From contig OY811982.1 in assembly GCA_963681505.1 (NCBI GenBank), positions 6,649,261 to 6,713,260 of the forward strand: a stretch of 64,000 nucleotides of DNA, written 5' to 3'. The notes below the pieces were generated by a model that did no database searches, had not been told where the DNA came from, and worked only from the letters and a program-made list of their open reading frames with translations. Source of the stretch: Eunapius fragilis (lineage: Eukaryota > Porifera > Demospongiae > Spongillida > Spongillidae). Made by a program: the position numbers and the translations under genes. This document shows positions 20,701-33,313 of the stretch, in pieces. Position 1 is the first letter of the stretch. Every line of letters begins with the position of its first letter.

Positions 20701-23700
20701 CGCAAGGGTTGTGTGCAACCAACTAGGTTATACCACTGGTAAGTATTTGCGTAATGCATATCCTCAGGTTCACCAACTTTCATCATGCATGCTATTCAGC
20801 AAGTGCTCCATTCAAAAATTCATTCTTTGGTTCTGGGACAGTTTCAACATTTTGGAGTGACGTTGGAGGATGCAGAGGCAATGAAAGTTCAATATTTGCC
20901 TGCAATGCCACTACTCTTGTGAGCTGTAACAGCAGTCACTATGCTGGTGTTCCTTGCTATGGTAAGGATAATTTGTGCAGATCTCTGTAGTGCACATGCA
21001 GTTTGCGCTATGTATAGTAGGGTCATGGTAATGGTGTTCTAATTTCAAGAATGAACTTACAACTATTTACTGATATATTTTATTATGCATTTGCTCTGCA
21101 ATCGTGCTATCTTTTGCATGCATACATGGTCGAGTACTTGAATGTGTTGTTATGCATTCTCATGAATTTAACATCTCAAGGGAGGCAGATTGGATTGGTA
21201 GCCTGAGGGATTGTATTACAACTTCTAGTTCTATACAGCATATAAGGAAATATTCATTATTGTAGTTTTGACAAAATACATATGTGAAGGTAAGTAGAGT
21301 GATTATGCCAGTTAACGAATGTAGACAATCAGTATTTAATTCAGTTGAGCGTCTGGTTTTACAAATGATTTTGTAATTATGGTCATGAAATAGGGAGGTC
21401 AAGTTTAAGAATTGTATAACTTCTTTTGGAACATAGTTAGACATTCATTTATCATTCATTTTGTGTTTCTTCTTATACTTTGTCGAACATAGTCAATTAA
21501 TCGCGGTAAAGGCAGTGCTTGATTACGTCATCGTTACGTACAATTGGGTCTGGAGATAATAACGTGGTCTGGGGACCAGACCGATGGTTAAGAGATTGAG
21601 AACTGCAATGTCCGGATTGGTTTACGTATTAAAGCCATCCCTAGAGCAAAATATTCACAAAAGCAGTACTGATTTTCTTGAAATTATGTATCATAAGCCT
21701 AGTCTAGACTTGTTAGTCTGTTTGGCTCTATAGAGCAGCTTCCAGCACTCCTCCATATCCCCTATCTTGGGTGGGAGGGTACCCACCCATGACTATGCCC
21801 ACCTCGGCTAAATAATGCGCCTATCATTGTTACGTGAGACCCCCCCCCCCCCCCCCGGGGAGGGGGGGGGGGGCATTGGGAGGGATTTGACCTTTATTAA
21901 AGCAAACTGCCCCTGGTTGGGGTTAATAACCGGTCAAATGTCTATACTACGTGGTCTGATAAAAGGTCAAATGCGTGCCCGACTATGGTCAAATGTGTGG
22001 CCAGTAATGATATTCACGTGCCAAATCCCCACCTAATCCCGACTTCGCCTCAGGGGGTGGGTCTCACGTAACAATGATAGGTGCATAAGGAATACAAGAT
22101 TATTCTGTATGTAGCTACGTGGCAGAAAGCCAAGTCAAATCAGCAGGTCGGCATATAATTAATAGGTCTGGGTCTTAGCAGTTTACAGTTAAGCCTTGTA
22201 ACTATATCTCATTTATGTGCAGATGGGCACAGATACTGAACCGGACTGTTTGGGGTGGGAACAGGTAGAAATATAGCATGAAATATAAGTGTACATGTGC
22301 ATCTTTACTAGTATACAAGCATATGAAGCATAACCTTTCTTGATTGTTGCTTGTGAACCTTGTATTTTGTATTGTGAACCTTGTATTTTGCACATGCCAG
22401 GGGCGGATCCAGGAATTCCGGAAGGGGGGGATCTAAGATTAAATTCATGAAGGGGGAGGGTACAGGAGAGGGCGCGCCCCCACCCGTGGCGGGGCCTGGG
22501 GCACAGCCCCAGCCGCTTTTTTGTTTTCCATTTATTTGGCATGAAAATTAAAGCCCTTTTCACAATGATATTGTTCCAAAACAACTTAATATTGACGGCA
22601 TCAAGTATAACCTTTGGGCTAGCTACTCTGAAAAAGGGTTAATTAACAAAAGCCTGCGTAACGACGAGCAAACTCTTCAACCACCGCATCTGGATTCAAC
22701 TCCACATCTCTATGAATCAGCATCAATGCCAAACCATTTAATCTGTCGTTACCCATAGTGCTTCGAAGTGATGTCTTCAGCAATCTTCACACCAAAAAAA
22801 GGCGCAAATCATACTTTGATTTCACAAGTGATCTGTTTTTTCATATCCGTACCAAAATGATAAACAGTTTTGAGACAGATATGAAAAAACAGATCACTTG
22901 TGGAATCAAAATATGATTTGCGTCTTTTTTTTTGCAGTGCTACTTTTAGCACGCTAATTGACCTTTCACACACAACTAGTTACTGGCAGAGTAGCCGATA
23001 TGACAAGGATTAAATAAATGTTTGGAAAGTAATCCTTGTCAACAAAACTTAGAGCCTTTGTAGGCGTATCAAGCTGTTTTGCTTTGACAGTTTCACTTTT
23101 CCGTTTCGTTCGCCATAATCCAGCTCAATATGTAATCCTTAGCCGATGGAAGATCATTCTTACATAGCTGTAAAACCTCTTTGAAATGACTTGGGTTAAG
23201 CTGAACAGAATTCAGAAGGCAGAATTTGTGCTAACTCTCCAACAATGCCTGCTGCTGCTTCTTCAAAACGATTGTCAAGCTCAGTAATTAAATGGTCCAG
23301 CATTGGAATAGTTAATGTCCGTCGGTATTACTGGCTAGCATTAACTGCAGGTGTATTTGACCGATGGAGTGCTCTTCACATTGCTGTGGTTCCTCCTGCT
23401 CAGTACGTAACGCAACGCCATTGCGTGCACCCGAAGCCCCAACAGGATCACCAGTGGCAACTATGGATGAGGCGCTCCTTCGGGTACTTCCAACGAAGAC
23501 GTTAATGATAAGATCCCTTTCGTAAGCAACTCACTTGGGCATGAGTCTTCAAATGACGCAAATCCACGGGGACAATTGTGTCTTGCTCTTCACACTGCTG
23601 TGCATGGTTCCTGCTGCTCAGTAATAAACGGAACCCCATTGTGTGCACCCAAAACCTCACCGTGACCAACAGTTGTGTATCGAGCGTTTAATATTACATG

Positions 23701-25344
23701 CTTAGCAGACAGAAATTTAGTTTACTTAGATCTACCTGTTTCCTGAGAAAAAGGATCTGAGATCCATTGAATTGACGGGCTTACATCCTGTACAACAGCT
23801 CGGCCCTTTCGATCGCTTCATTTCGCGGTAAGATAACTGAATTAATTAACCACGCATGTAATTAATTATTCATTGCTTGGGGCCAAAAGGGGGTCTTTAG
23901 ACCCCAAAGACCCCCACCCCTGCATGCCTAATCGCAAATTGAAGGGTGAATTAATTTCAATTCATATCATTGTGACGTAGTCAGTAACAATTTATCCTGT
24001 TGGACTCATATAATACATAAATCATATGCCTACATTTCAGTCTATAGCCACAGTGCTTTTCCAAATGCTTTTCCAAATGCTCCAAGTGACCAATTCAGTA
24101 CTATACTTCTTTTCTATTTTCCACATTACATGGTGAACATTTCCCCCACCAGATTGTTCAGCACCTGCATTTTATCTGTGTAAGAATGCACGCTGTGTAC
24201 CGGCCTCGTACCGTTGTGATGGTGATTATGACTGTGAAGACAACAGTGATGAGCTGAATTGTAGTAAGTGGACTACCTCTTGTATCGGTTACATAACATG
24301 ATCTAAGTATTCTGTTATAGCAACCGTAAGTACAGCAACAACTTCAAGTACAGCTAACAGCCCAACTACAGGTACAGGTGCTAGCACCCCAACTACTGCA
24401 CATACAGCTACATCCTCCCCAACTACTGCAAGTACAACTACCACCTCCCCAACTACTGCAAGTACAACTACCACCTCCCCAACTACTGCAAGTACAACTA
24501 CCACCTCCCCAACTACTGCACGTACAGTTACATCCTCCCCAACTACTGCAAGTACAGCTACCACCTCCCCAACTACTGCAAGTACAGCTACCACCTCCCC
24601 ACCTACTGCAAGTACAGCTACCACCTCCCCAACTACTGCAAGTACAACTACCACCTCCCCAACTACTGCAAGTACAACTACCACCTCCCCAACTACTGCA
24701 AGCACAGCTACCACCAATCCAACTACTGCAAGTACTGCTAACACCAGCCCAACTGCTGCAAGTACAGCCACCAGCCAATCAACAGCAAGACCAACAGATG
24801 GAAGTACAGCTGGTAATCTTAATACTGGAGATTCTACTGCAATCACAGGTATGTATTCATGCATTTTCTCCCTTACCAATATTAAATTCCTCAAATAGCA
24901 AATGCCATTTACATGTATATTATCATTATAGTCTGATGTGCATTTTCCCCCCAATAACAGGTTGCATTTACCTATAGTATATAATGCAAGTTGCAATTGC
25001 TCATATTATTTGTAAAGAAACTGCATTGGAATTGTGGAGAAATACTGCACAACATGAATTATCATTTTGTAAAAATTTAAATGCAGACCACGGATAACTA
25101 AATCTATTATTCATGGCCTTCATAATTTAGACTTTGGAATTGCTGACAAATCTGGCTGTTTCTCATACAAAACTAATAGCTATACCTAACTAATTAATGC
25201 ATGTGCCTCTGTTTAAGACACCACCCCCACAGGGACAAAACGGATGATACTCCAAGTACATAAATTCATTTATTCCCTCTTTATATTCTTAGGCATATGG
25301 TATTTTTTGGGACTGAATTATAGAAATGCATGAATGCACTGCCC

Positions 25345-25375
<31 letters not shown>

Positions 25376-26963
25376 ACATGTGGAGTCTTGTTTTACACAC
25401 ATGCATTAATTAAAAAAATAGAAATACTTACAGGTATTACAAAGTATAATACTATGTATGACATTACATGTACAGCAGTACTGCCACACAAATTTCTGTC
25501 AAAAGTAAACTTAATCTTGTCCTGAGACAAATTTAAAATGTCTACACAGATATTAATTACTCGGCCTGGATGGGGTTGATCTTAGGGTCAGTTTTATAAA
25601 ACACAAATGAACTGAGTCATAAGGTTTTCCATGACTTACATGTGTACATTTGCTTTTAAAAAAAGAAAATAATTGAACTAAAATATAGTTAATTGTAAGT
25701 AAACAATTACATGAATGCCTGAAATGTGAAAGGAAGTTCCACAGTGCAATTTACACTAACTGTTTTATATCGTCAAGGCTTATTTGCTACAATTCAGCCT
25801 GGTACCATTCCATGCAAGTGGCACAATGCATAATTTTGGTATGTTATATTGAGAATTTTTTACTTCTAAATACTCATTCACTATTACTGAGTATTCAGAT
25901 TTGGAGAAAGTAGTAATTAAATAGGAACAATAAAATGTGTACATGCATTTGGACTTGGACAGAGTGTGAGCTATAGGTAGTCGATGACTGCGTAAAATGG
26001 CAGTATTTGGCTAATATAAAATTGTACTGCAGCCATTCTTTAATGGCGTCTCAGAGGTAGATCCAGCAAGGTAGGAGAACAGGGTGCCTCCCCCATGTAT
26101 GTCAGTATCCGCTCTTGAGAAAAATGAGTCACTCTTCCATAACCTTTGACTCTTGCCACAGTCCAAGTCATCAGATGTTAAACCAGCAAGGTTCATGTAC
26201 TTCATGCGCTCTCTTAAACCAGTAGATCACATATACACTTCACTGAAATATAGTATGTGTGTGTTTGCAGTGATGCAATAGATGCAGTAGAACTGGCTTT
26301 ATACATCCGAGTTTAGAATTAGTTTCCACTCCATCTAATCGACCTTGTACAATATGTGTACATAGATATTCATCTGGATACTTTCCTTACTGCACTATGT
26401 CAATTTTTATAACAGGATAAAGTTAATCTGTATTTATATGCCTAAATGCATGTGGCGAGAATAGACATATATGAAGTTGATTACTGTGGACAGCAAGTAT
26501 AATATGACATGCATGCATGTATATTACGGTTCATCGAACTTTATTTCATAATCTGTTGTAATGCAATTGAAAAACATGTAAAAATAGCCTACAGTTATTA
26601 AAGATTATGCGCTGTGCTGTCATTGCCCACCCCTCCCTCACCCCTCTCCACACAGGTACTATAAATGGCGCAGATGCTGCAAATGTGGTAAATGGAATTT
26701 CTACAACCTATGTCACTATAGGTGTGGCTGGAGGCGTATCCATCCTCCTAGTAATTGCAATAGTTGCAATAATAGTACTTACGGTAGGCTTGTATCGTAA
26801 GAGCAAAAGTAGGAGAATCTCCACTGATGAAATTCGTTGGAATGGTGGGGACAAATGCAGCATTCTCTCGATTTCTAGTAGATCCACAACTCGGGAATAT
26901 CCGTCAAATTGTTACGAAAATAAACTTTACGCGGAAGCAAATGCAGTGAATCAGAACCATTAG
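17745..26963 (+). CDS. Transmembrane receptor: LDLa-SRCR-LDLa-SRCR-LDLa-mucin-TM
   Basis: Nine plus-strand exons, all with phase-1 introns: 17745-17855 (LDLa), 18432-18587 and 18644-18814 (SRCR), 20116-20223 (LDLa), 20583-20738 and 20800-20961 (SRCR), 24153-24263 (LDLa), 24321-24848 (Thr/Ser/Pro-rich), 26656-26963 (TM and tail). Each LDLa has six Cys and the calcium-binding acidic end ([30 protein letters not shown]). The SRCR halves carry [16 protein letters not shown] and [16 protein letters not shown]. The core Cys pattern is group A-like, with an extra Cys early in each. The mucin-like exon repeats [10 protein letters not shown] and should be heavily O-glycosylated. One membrane span ([20 protein letters not shown]) precedes a tail of about 60 residues ending [22 protein letters not shown]/LDLa proteins act in adhesion, endocytosis or innate recognition; the ligand is unknown. 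The 5' exon with the signal peptide is not firmly identified. N-glycosylation sequons are present in the SRCR modules. Confidence 0.88.
18857..19092. mobile_element. MITE family A (copy 2, left end shortened)
   Basis: Inverted arms gtctgtaatagtaatggaaa and tttcccttactattacagac surround a short centre. The right arm continues to the family end (cacttgtttcatag). It lies in an intron of the SRCR gene. Confidence 0.8.
19380..19420. repeat. Poly-G run
   Basis: An almost uninterrupted G-run in the intron between SRCR 1 and LDLa 2. Confidence 0.9.
21816..22085. mobile_element. MITE with TAA target duplication, Harbinger-like (copy 1)
   Basis: The 28-bp inverted ends begin tgcgcctatcattgttacgt (left) and tgcacctatcattgttacgt (right, reversed). 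Both sides are flanked by taa (21813-21815, 22086-22088). A 3-bp TWA duplication is the hallmark of PIF/Harbinger elements; the assignment rests on that. It contains C- and G-runs near the left end. Confidence 0.8.
22399..23480 (-). pseudogene. hAT transposase C-terminal relic (ZMYM1-like type)
   Basis: Minus-strand segments in different frames form the C-terminal half of a hAT transposase. They are [20 protein letters not shown] (about 23330-23260), [20 protein letters not shown] (about 23190-23110), [18 protein letters not shown] (about 23020-22965) and [20 protein letters not shown] (about 22760-22700). The last runs to a stop at 22645-22643. This is the conserved dimerisation region around the CERSFS-like site. 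It is broken by frameshifts and by a hairpin MITE at 22790-22940. A hAT-type end, caggggcggatccagg, lies about 240 bp beyond the stop at 22399, where the element border should be; the opposite end was not found. It is inserted in an intron of the SRCR receptor gene. Confidence 0.75.
22790..22940. mobile_element. Hairpin MITE inserted in the hAT relic
   Basis: Inverted arms of about 60 bp (cacaagtgatctgttttttc and gaaaaaacagatcacttgtg) split the transposase reading frame. Confidence 0.75.
24375..24780 (+). repeat. 30-bp coding minisatellite (mucin domain)
   Basis: About 13 tandem 30-bp units encode [10 protein letters not shown] variants within the receptor's mucin-like exon. Unit number is likely polymorphic. 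Confidence 0.9.
25343..25378. repeat. Poly-C/poly-A run
   Basis: About 23 C followed by about 12 A in the last receptor intron. The rest of that intron (24849-26655) shows no other feature. Confidence 0.9.
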
Positions 26964-28100
26964 TTTGAGACTATGTAGGCGCCTTTTGCTGTACAGATGT
27001 TACTAGTACCTGTCCTTCTGTAGTTGCGTATGCATTAATATATATGTGACAATTATACTTTCATATTGCGCAATTTCTGGCACTTAAGCTTTACAATAAT
27101 AATTTCTTTCAACGAGCTAAGTGGTCATCTGTGAGCCAGACAGGATCGTACAGTATATAAAAAAAAAACTTTTGCAATCAAAATGACATGACTTAGCAAT
27201 CAATGTAGGAGTAAAGTGGGAGCAATGCAATGAGAGGGGGAATGGTTTATTGGACAGTTACCACCAATGCCACGCCTCGCTTATGTTAATTTCAAAATTG
27301 ATATGTTTGAATAACTGTATAAAAATGAATGCTATCATATCATTTCCTATTTATATTTTACAGTGTTTATCTACGGTAGAATTTACGTTTACATCGTCTT
27401 ACCTGATTACACGGTTCTTCAGCCTTGTGCCCACAAATTTTTTTACATGCTCACGCATTATATCGAGAAATTGGCGGTCAAAAGGATTACGCCACATATC
27501 GTCAGTCAGCCGTGCTCGGACCTAGCGTTTTTTTTTTTTAAATGTCCAATAATTATTGTAATGTACTGACTTAGCTACAGTTTCATTTTTCCTACTCTGC
27601 ATGAAATTCTCCCTAGGTGGTTGTATGATCAATGTGATACAGCCAGCATGACAAAAGCTTCAGCAAAAACTCAAATAGAAGGGACATTGCGGTCTTTGTG
27701 TGGTTACTGGTATGTCATCATAGTGTGTAGGTAATGGTCTGTGTACATGTGATGGTGTGTAGGTATGGTGGCCCAGTACATGTAGGTTACACTCTTGTCT
27801 GATGTGCTTCAAGTGTTTATTGTGTTGTGCTCAAGACATTATGGTACCTCTGTTTTGCTCAAAGCAAAGACGCAATTAGCGTCTTGACCATAAGCAAGAA
27901 GAGTGTATAAAAATGTTGAGTGAGCATAGAATAAGTACTAATAATTGTTTTGCGTACACAGAACATGTGCTTGTGATGGATTACCTGTAGTTTACAGAAG
28001 GTTGTTGTACTGGTCACTCATTATACCCGCTTGCTTCATTTATGCAAGCCCACATGTTATTTTTTACAACACACACTAACACACATGCACGCACCCACGC
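26964..28100. other. 3' flank of the receptor gene, no gene recognised
   Basis: AT-rich sequence with poly-T and poly-A runs (27160, 27530). I see no clear polyadenylation hexamer close to the stop and no coding exon. Confidence 0.4.
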
Positions 28101-28104
28101 ACAC

Positions 28105-28119
28105 ACGCACACACACATA

Positions 28120-28175
<56 letters not shown>
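28105..28175. repeat. (CA)n microsatellite
   Basis: A run of CA dinucleotides of about 65 bp. Confidence 0.95.
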
Positions 28176-28178
<3 letters not shown>

Positions 28179-28285
28179 TGCATATACTGGTGTTCAATTT
28201 TGTTGCAAGCATGGGTGAGGTTGAAGGTAGCTGAGCATTAGAGAAGTAACACCACAGGCATCTATTATCTATGGTAACACACTTA

Positions 28286-28656
28286 GGAAGGAGCTGATGA
28301 GGTGGGTGAGGGGTAGTCCTTATGAAGGAGCTGATGAGGTAGGTGAGGGGTAGTCCTTATGGAGGAGCTGATGAGATGGGTGAGGGGGAGTCCTTATGGA
28401 GGAGCTGATGAAGTGGGTGAGGGGTAGTCCTTATGGAGGAGCTGATGAGGTAGGTGAGGGGGAGTCCTTATGGAGGAGCTGATGAAGTGGGTGAGGGGTA
28501 GTCCTTATGGAGGAGCTGATGAGGTCGGTGAGGGGTAGTCCTTGTGGAGGAGCTGATGAGGTGGGTGAGGGGTAGTCCTTATGGAGGAGCTGATGAGGTG
28601 GGCGAGGGGTAGTCCTTATGGAGGAGCTGATGAGGTAGGTGAGGGGTAGTCCTTAT
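28286..28656 (+). repeat. 37-bp minisatellite, left block
   Basis: About ten tandem copies, consensus ggaggagctgatgaggtggg then tgaggggtagtccttat. The array is cut at 28656 by a Ty3/gypsy element and resumes at 33579. Confidence 0.95.
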
Positions 28657-28928
28657 TGTTGTGTTTCTCATTAGAAATATTCAGGATGTCCAAAGAATAT
28701 AATATTGCAGGGAAATCACAGCGATACAAAGTAATGCAGCCTATGTTGAAACTACAGTAGAGCACAAAGAGAATGCACACTGACGTCTATTCCTGTCTAA
28801 AATCCCGAATCATACACACGTGAAATGCTTAAAAAGGCCAATAGAAAGTTCTAGAACATGCATGCCCAACACATGTATAATTAACACCTAAAAGCAAGCC
28901 AGGTCATGCCAGAGCATGCTCCTTAACA
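28657..28928 (-). repeat. 3' LTR of element A
   Basis: 272 bp, starting tgttgtgtttctc and ending ccttaaca on the plus strand. It is near-identical to 33314-33578. Confidence 0.95.
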
Positions 28929-28969
28929 CCTCCCCCACTGGTCTTGAGGCTTGACCTCAGAGGCCACGT

Positions 28970-31900
28970 TCACTTTTTAATCCTGGTTGACCTCCGTAGA
29001 TTTTCTGGACCATAGTCTCCTCCAATAGGCAAACGTGGATTGCGAGGTTTGGGGTTTGGTGGTTGCTTAGGTTCTGGAATAAAGAGCTCCTGAGGTGTTG
29101 GCATTGGTTTTGGGCTTTCTGAGAGCATGTCTTGACCAGACAAAGTGTCTGAGTAACTCTCTTCAAGTGATGAATAGGAGGAATTAGAATCATGTGTGGA
29201 AGTATCCCCCGGATCATCATCTTCTTGAATGCCATGCCTTGGCCTCAGCTGTTCTAGATGTCGTCGCCATGTGACTCCTTTAGGAAATACACGAACATTG
29301 AATGAACGAGAGCCAAAGACCTTTATGACAACAGCAGGGACCCATCTTGGCTCCTTCTCCATCCTTGGACCACAGTATAGGGCATAACAGGGAGATCCTA
29401 TCTTGAATGACTGGGTCACCTTTTCAACTTGCTGGTGTTACTCACTCAACTGGGACTTGGTAGCACTCTTCGCTTGTTTCCCTTGGGCTATGTGTGCTGG
29501 TGAAGGTAGCAAAATATCTATTTTGCTTCTAATCTGACGCCCATTCAGGATTTCACTGGGTGAATATCCTTCTGCCAGTGGTGTCCTTCGGTACTGCATA
29601 AGGAATTCCTGTAGTGCTGCCTTGGGTGAGAGTGTTGACTTGCTGAGGGCCTGTTTGAAAGTTTGTACCATGCGCTCAGCTGCTCCGTTAGTGGCTGGAT
29701 GGTATGGTGCCCTGTAAGATGCACAATACCACGCTCACGGCACCAATCTGAAATTCTTCGGATAGGAAAGATGTAGAATTGTCTGTTACAATCGTGTGAG
29801 GGTATCCAAAGTGTGCAAAGTCCTGCTCTAGTAGGTCAGTAGTAGCTTTGCTTGAGGTAGATGTTGTGGGATGAATGCAAGGGTATTTCGAGTAGGCATC
29901 TACCATAACTAACCAGTTACTGCCCAAGAAATTGATAGCATGATCAAGGTGGAGTCTGCTCCACGGCTTTTCAGGTAGCATCCAGGGATGGTTGGCAGGC
30001 TTGGCTACTTTGTTCTGGTGTTCCCCACATGTGCTGCATTGCTGACACTGATCCATAATGTCCTTGTCAATTCCTGGCCAGTATACTGCTGTACGGGCTA
30101 ACTGCTTCATTCTTTGGATGCCAAAATGCCCTAAATGAAGTAGCTGCAGTACTTGAGGCTGCAGGCTGGAAGGAATGACTACCCTGGATCCATTTAGAAG
30201 ACAGCCATGAGCTACAGAGAGTGACATGGAAATCTTTCTGAAGTTTTCCATAGAATAGTCCTTTGTTTGAATCTCTGGGACCCTCTCAGGCCATCCTTCT
30301 CTGGTACAACGAATCACATTTGAAATACTGGGTCGTTTGCTGACTCCCTTGCTAGAACACCAGGGTCTGTGGGGTTGAGTTGCTGACCTATTGTGCGGAT
30401 AGTACAGACCACATCTACATCTGCCTCATCCTCCTCCCCATCAAAACTGGTATCTGCTTCTGCTGGAAGGCGGCTAAGGGCATCTGCGTTCCCATGCTCT
30501 GATGTCTTCCGATATTCAATGCTGTATTGATACTGGTTGAGCATCAGTGCCCTTCGAGCCAATCTGTTAGCAGCTAACACCGGGGTTGCTCTGTGTGGAC
30601 CAAATAAAGCAATGAGAGGCTTATGGTCCGTCACCAAAATGAAGCTGCGACCATACAGAAACTGGTGGAACTTCTTTAATGCAAATATAATGGCTAGCGC
30701 TTCTTTTTGAATTTGGCTGTATCTGTGTTGAGTATCTGTAAGCGTCTTGGAAACGTTTGCAATTGCCCGTTCGCTGCCATCTGGATATCGGTGAAAAAGG
30801 ACTGCTCCAATACCAACCTCTGATGCATCACAAGCGATTCCGATTGGAACGGAAGATTGAAAATGAGCCTACACGGTATTTGCACATAAGTTCTTCTTCA
30901 GCTCCCTAAAGGCTGCTTCTTCAGTAGAATCCCATTTCCACTTGGTGTCCTTCTTAGTGAGCTGATGCAATGGTGCTAACACTGTAGCTAGATTGGGCAA
31001 GAACTTGCTATAAAACTGTACTGAACCCTGAAAAGAACGAAGACTGCTGACGTTTGTAGGAGGAGGCATCTGTACCAGTGCATCAACCTTCGATCCTTTA
31101 GCAATCCCCTTTTGAGAGAGAGTATGGCCCAAGTACTCGATGGATGGTTCTGCAAACTGACATTTTCCAGGCGGCATCGGAGACCTTTATCCTGTAGACG
31201 TTGCAGAAGGGCACGGAGGTTCTCCAGATGTTCTGAAGCATTCATACCACTAACCAGGATGTCGTCAAAGTAGGTGCATACTCCTTTGAGGTCTCCTGTC
31301 AGCTGATCCATGATTTCTTGGAAATAGCCTGGGGCAGAGCTAATGCCAAATGGAAGTCGAAGTTGGAGCAAAACCCCACGATGGGTACTCAGTGCAAGCC
31401 TCTTCTGGCTTTCTGGACCAAGCATTACCTGGTTGTAGGCATCTGCTTGATCTATCTCGGAGAAACCGTATCCACCGCTGAGTTTTCGCATCAAGTCTTC
31501 AGGAAGGGGAATTGGATAACAGTGAGTTTCCAACTGAGCATTGACAGCCACTGAATAATCACCACAAACTCGTAGCTTTGCCATTAGTTTGACCTGGTAG
31601 AACCCTTTTATGAATCGGGACAACTGGAGTTCCATATGCATTGAATTGGGTTGGTTTCCAGACGCCCTTTGCAATACCCGCATCGTAAGCTTGATTTAAG
31701 TCATCCAGAATAGCAAAAGGTACTGGACGAGGTTTACAGAAGGTGGGATTGGACTCTGCCTTGAATTTGATCTCCAATTGAAAATCCTTCAAGCACCCCA
31801 GCTCAGGTTTGAAATGTTCCGTGAATTCACCACACAGCTTACGGCAAGCTTGCTGTAACTCCTCATCTGGCTTGGGTTCCTTTGTGTCAGTGATACTCTG

Positions 31901-32230
31901 AAGATTCTGAATTGTTCCTTTGCCTGGAGTCGAAGACACCCCTAGTAAAGCAGAAACGTTAACCCCAAGTTTAACAATAGCATCACGACCAAGGAGATTG
32001 AGTTTTGGAACATCAGTGACGGTGAACGCTAATGTTACAGGTTCCTGGTCCGTTAGAAAGAGAAGCTGAAGCTCTGAAGGTGCCAAGTACTGGGAGAGGT
32101 TGCCCATTAGCCACTTGATAGCGACTGGTGACTTGTGCGAGTGCAGGTTCTCCAAGTTTCTTCCAAAAGTCCTTGGAACAGAAGTTGTCGCCAGCTCCAG
32201 TATCAACTTCGAAAGTGAGTTGCTGGCCAC
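28970..32230 (-). pseudogene. pol: pol of element A: protease end, RT, RNase H, integrase, tail
   Basis: Reading right to left, the first frame (32230-31559) has the protease end (NLLGRDAIVKLG) and the RT start. The next (31683 to about 31180) has the RT core with CTYFDDILVSG as the YxDD site and LPFGISSAPGYFQ. Then come the RT connection (31177-30869, IEYLGHTLSQKG), RNase H (about 30870-30314, VTDHKPLIALFG and HGNADALSRLP) and integrase (30317-29688). The integrase has an HHCC finger (CQQCSTCGEHQ) and the catalytic Asp residues in LHLDHAINF and IVTDNSTSF. The Glu lies in AAERMVQTF after a shift. A C-terminal ORF (29419-28970) encodes KIGSPCYALYCGP and a Pro-rich tail. At least five frameshifts separate the segments, so no intact polyprotein can be made. 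Confidence 0.9.
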
Positions 32231-33271
32231 TAACCCAGACTGACTGTTTCAGTTGCGGAATAGAGTTAATGCTTTTGACTGTTCTCAGTGCACGCCTAGA
32301 GATGATCTTGACAGACCCCCCATCCTCCTTTTTCTTCTTTAGGCATACTGATTGAAGGTGTCCCATCTTCTGACAGAAATGGCAGGTGCTTTTTATGTGA
32401 GGACAGTCCTTAGATAAGTGCTCAGTCTTTCCACACCTCGGGCAAACTCCTTTGGCGAAATCCCTCCTTTTCTGATCCTTGCTCTTGAACTTCGGTTTCA
32501 ACACAGAGTGTTCATCCGCCTGCTTCTTGAAATATTGAACTTTGTGAACGGAACCTGATTTGTTTCCATATACCGTCTCCTTGGCAACCTTGGAAGCGTC
32601 CTCGGTCTCCATTGCAATCGTTATTACCTTGGCGAAAGTTAAGTCACTGTCCTTGACCTTGAATAATGCTTTTAAGACAGCTTCATTGTTGATTGAACAA
32701 ATAAAGCGAGTGCGCAGTGCTTCGTCAAGCGGATCCTTGATAGAAGCGAAATCGCACGTCACCGCGTCCTGTCGAATCCTAGCCGCGAGTTCTTGGACTG
32801 TTTCCCCCGGCTTCCGAAGCATATTCGACCAGAACTTGAAGCGCTCCCGAATAACGTAACGGGTTGGGTCGAAGTGGTTCTTCATGAATGTAGCGATCTC
32901 GTCAAAGGTGAGTTCATTGACATCTTTTGGAGGGGTCAGTTGCGAAGCAAGATTGCTGAGCGTTTTGAACGTTACCAGAGATTGATTTGTCAAAAAGACC
33001 TGTGCCTTCTTGTCGTCTGGTATTGAATGAGCCGCGACGAATGTCTGGAAGCGGGCCCAGTAATCCGGCCAGAGCTCTGACGTTGTGTCGAACGAGACGA
33101 AACTAGGAAAAGACTTTGGAGTTGAATCTCCCATTTAGCCGCTCCGCCGGTCAAAGTTGCAATAATAGCTTCCGTCTGTTTCACGTGTGCCTGTATTTGT
33201 GCCTCCGTTTGTTCGCGCTGTATTTTCATTTGTTGCTGCAGCAGCTCTATGAGTTTTGCAGTCTCGCTCAT
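32013..33271 (-). pseudogene. gag: gag and start of protease of element A
   Basis: The likely start at 33271 opens MSETAKLIELLQQQMKIQRE. A frameshift near 33140 moves to the 373-codon frame ending at 32013. That frame holds a capsid-like region (FDTTSELWPDYWARFQTF, RERFKFWSNMLRKPGETVQE), two CCHC knuckles (CPRCGKTEHLSKDC and CHFCQKMGHLQSVC) and the protease site TFEVDTGAGDNF. A further shift near 32080 separates it from the pol frame. Otherwise the reading frame is long and clean, which fits recent inactivation. Confidence 0.9.
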
Positions 33272-33313
33272 CTTCGCTGATCCGGAATCCTGCCGACTAC
33301 GCCAATTTTATCC

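Noticed and set aside
32560-33026. Plus-strand ORFs over gag of element A, and over gag/pol of element B
   Set aside because: Antisense shadows; the minus strand carries zinc knuckles, protease, RT and integrase motifs.
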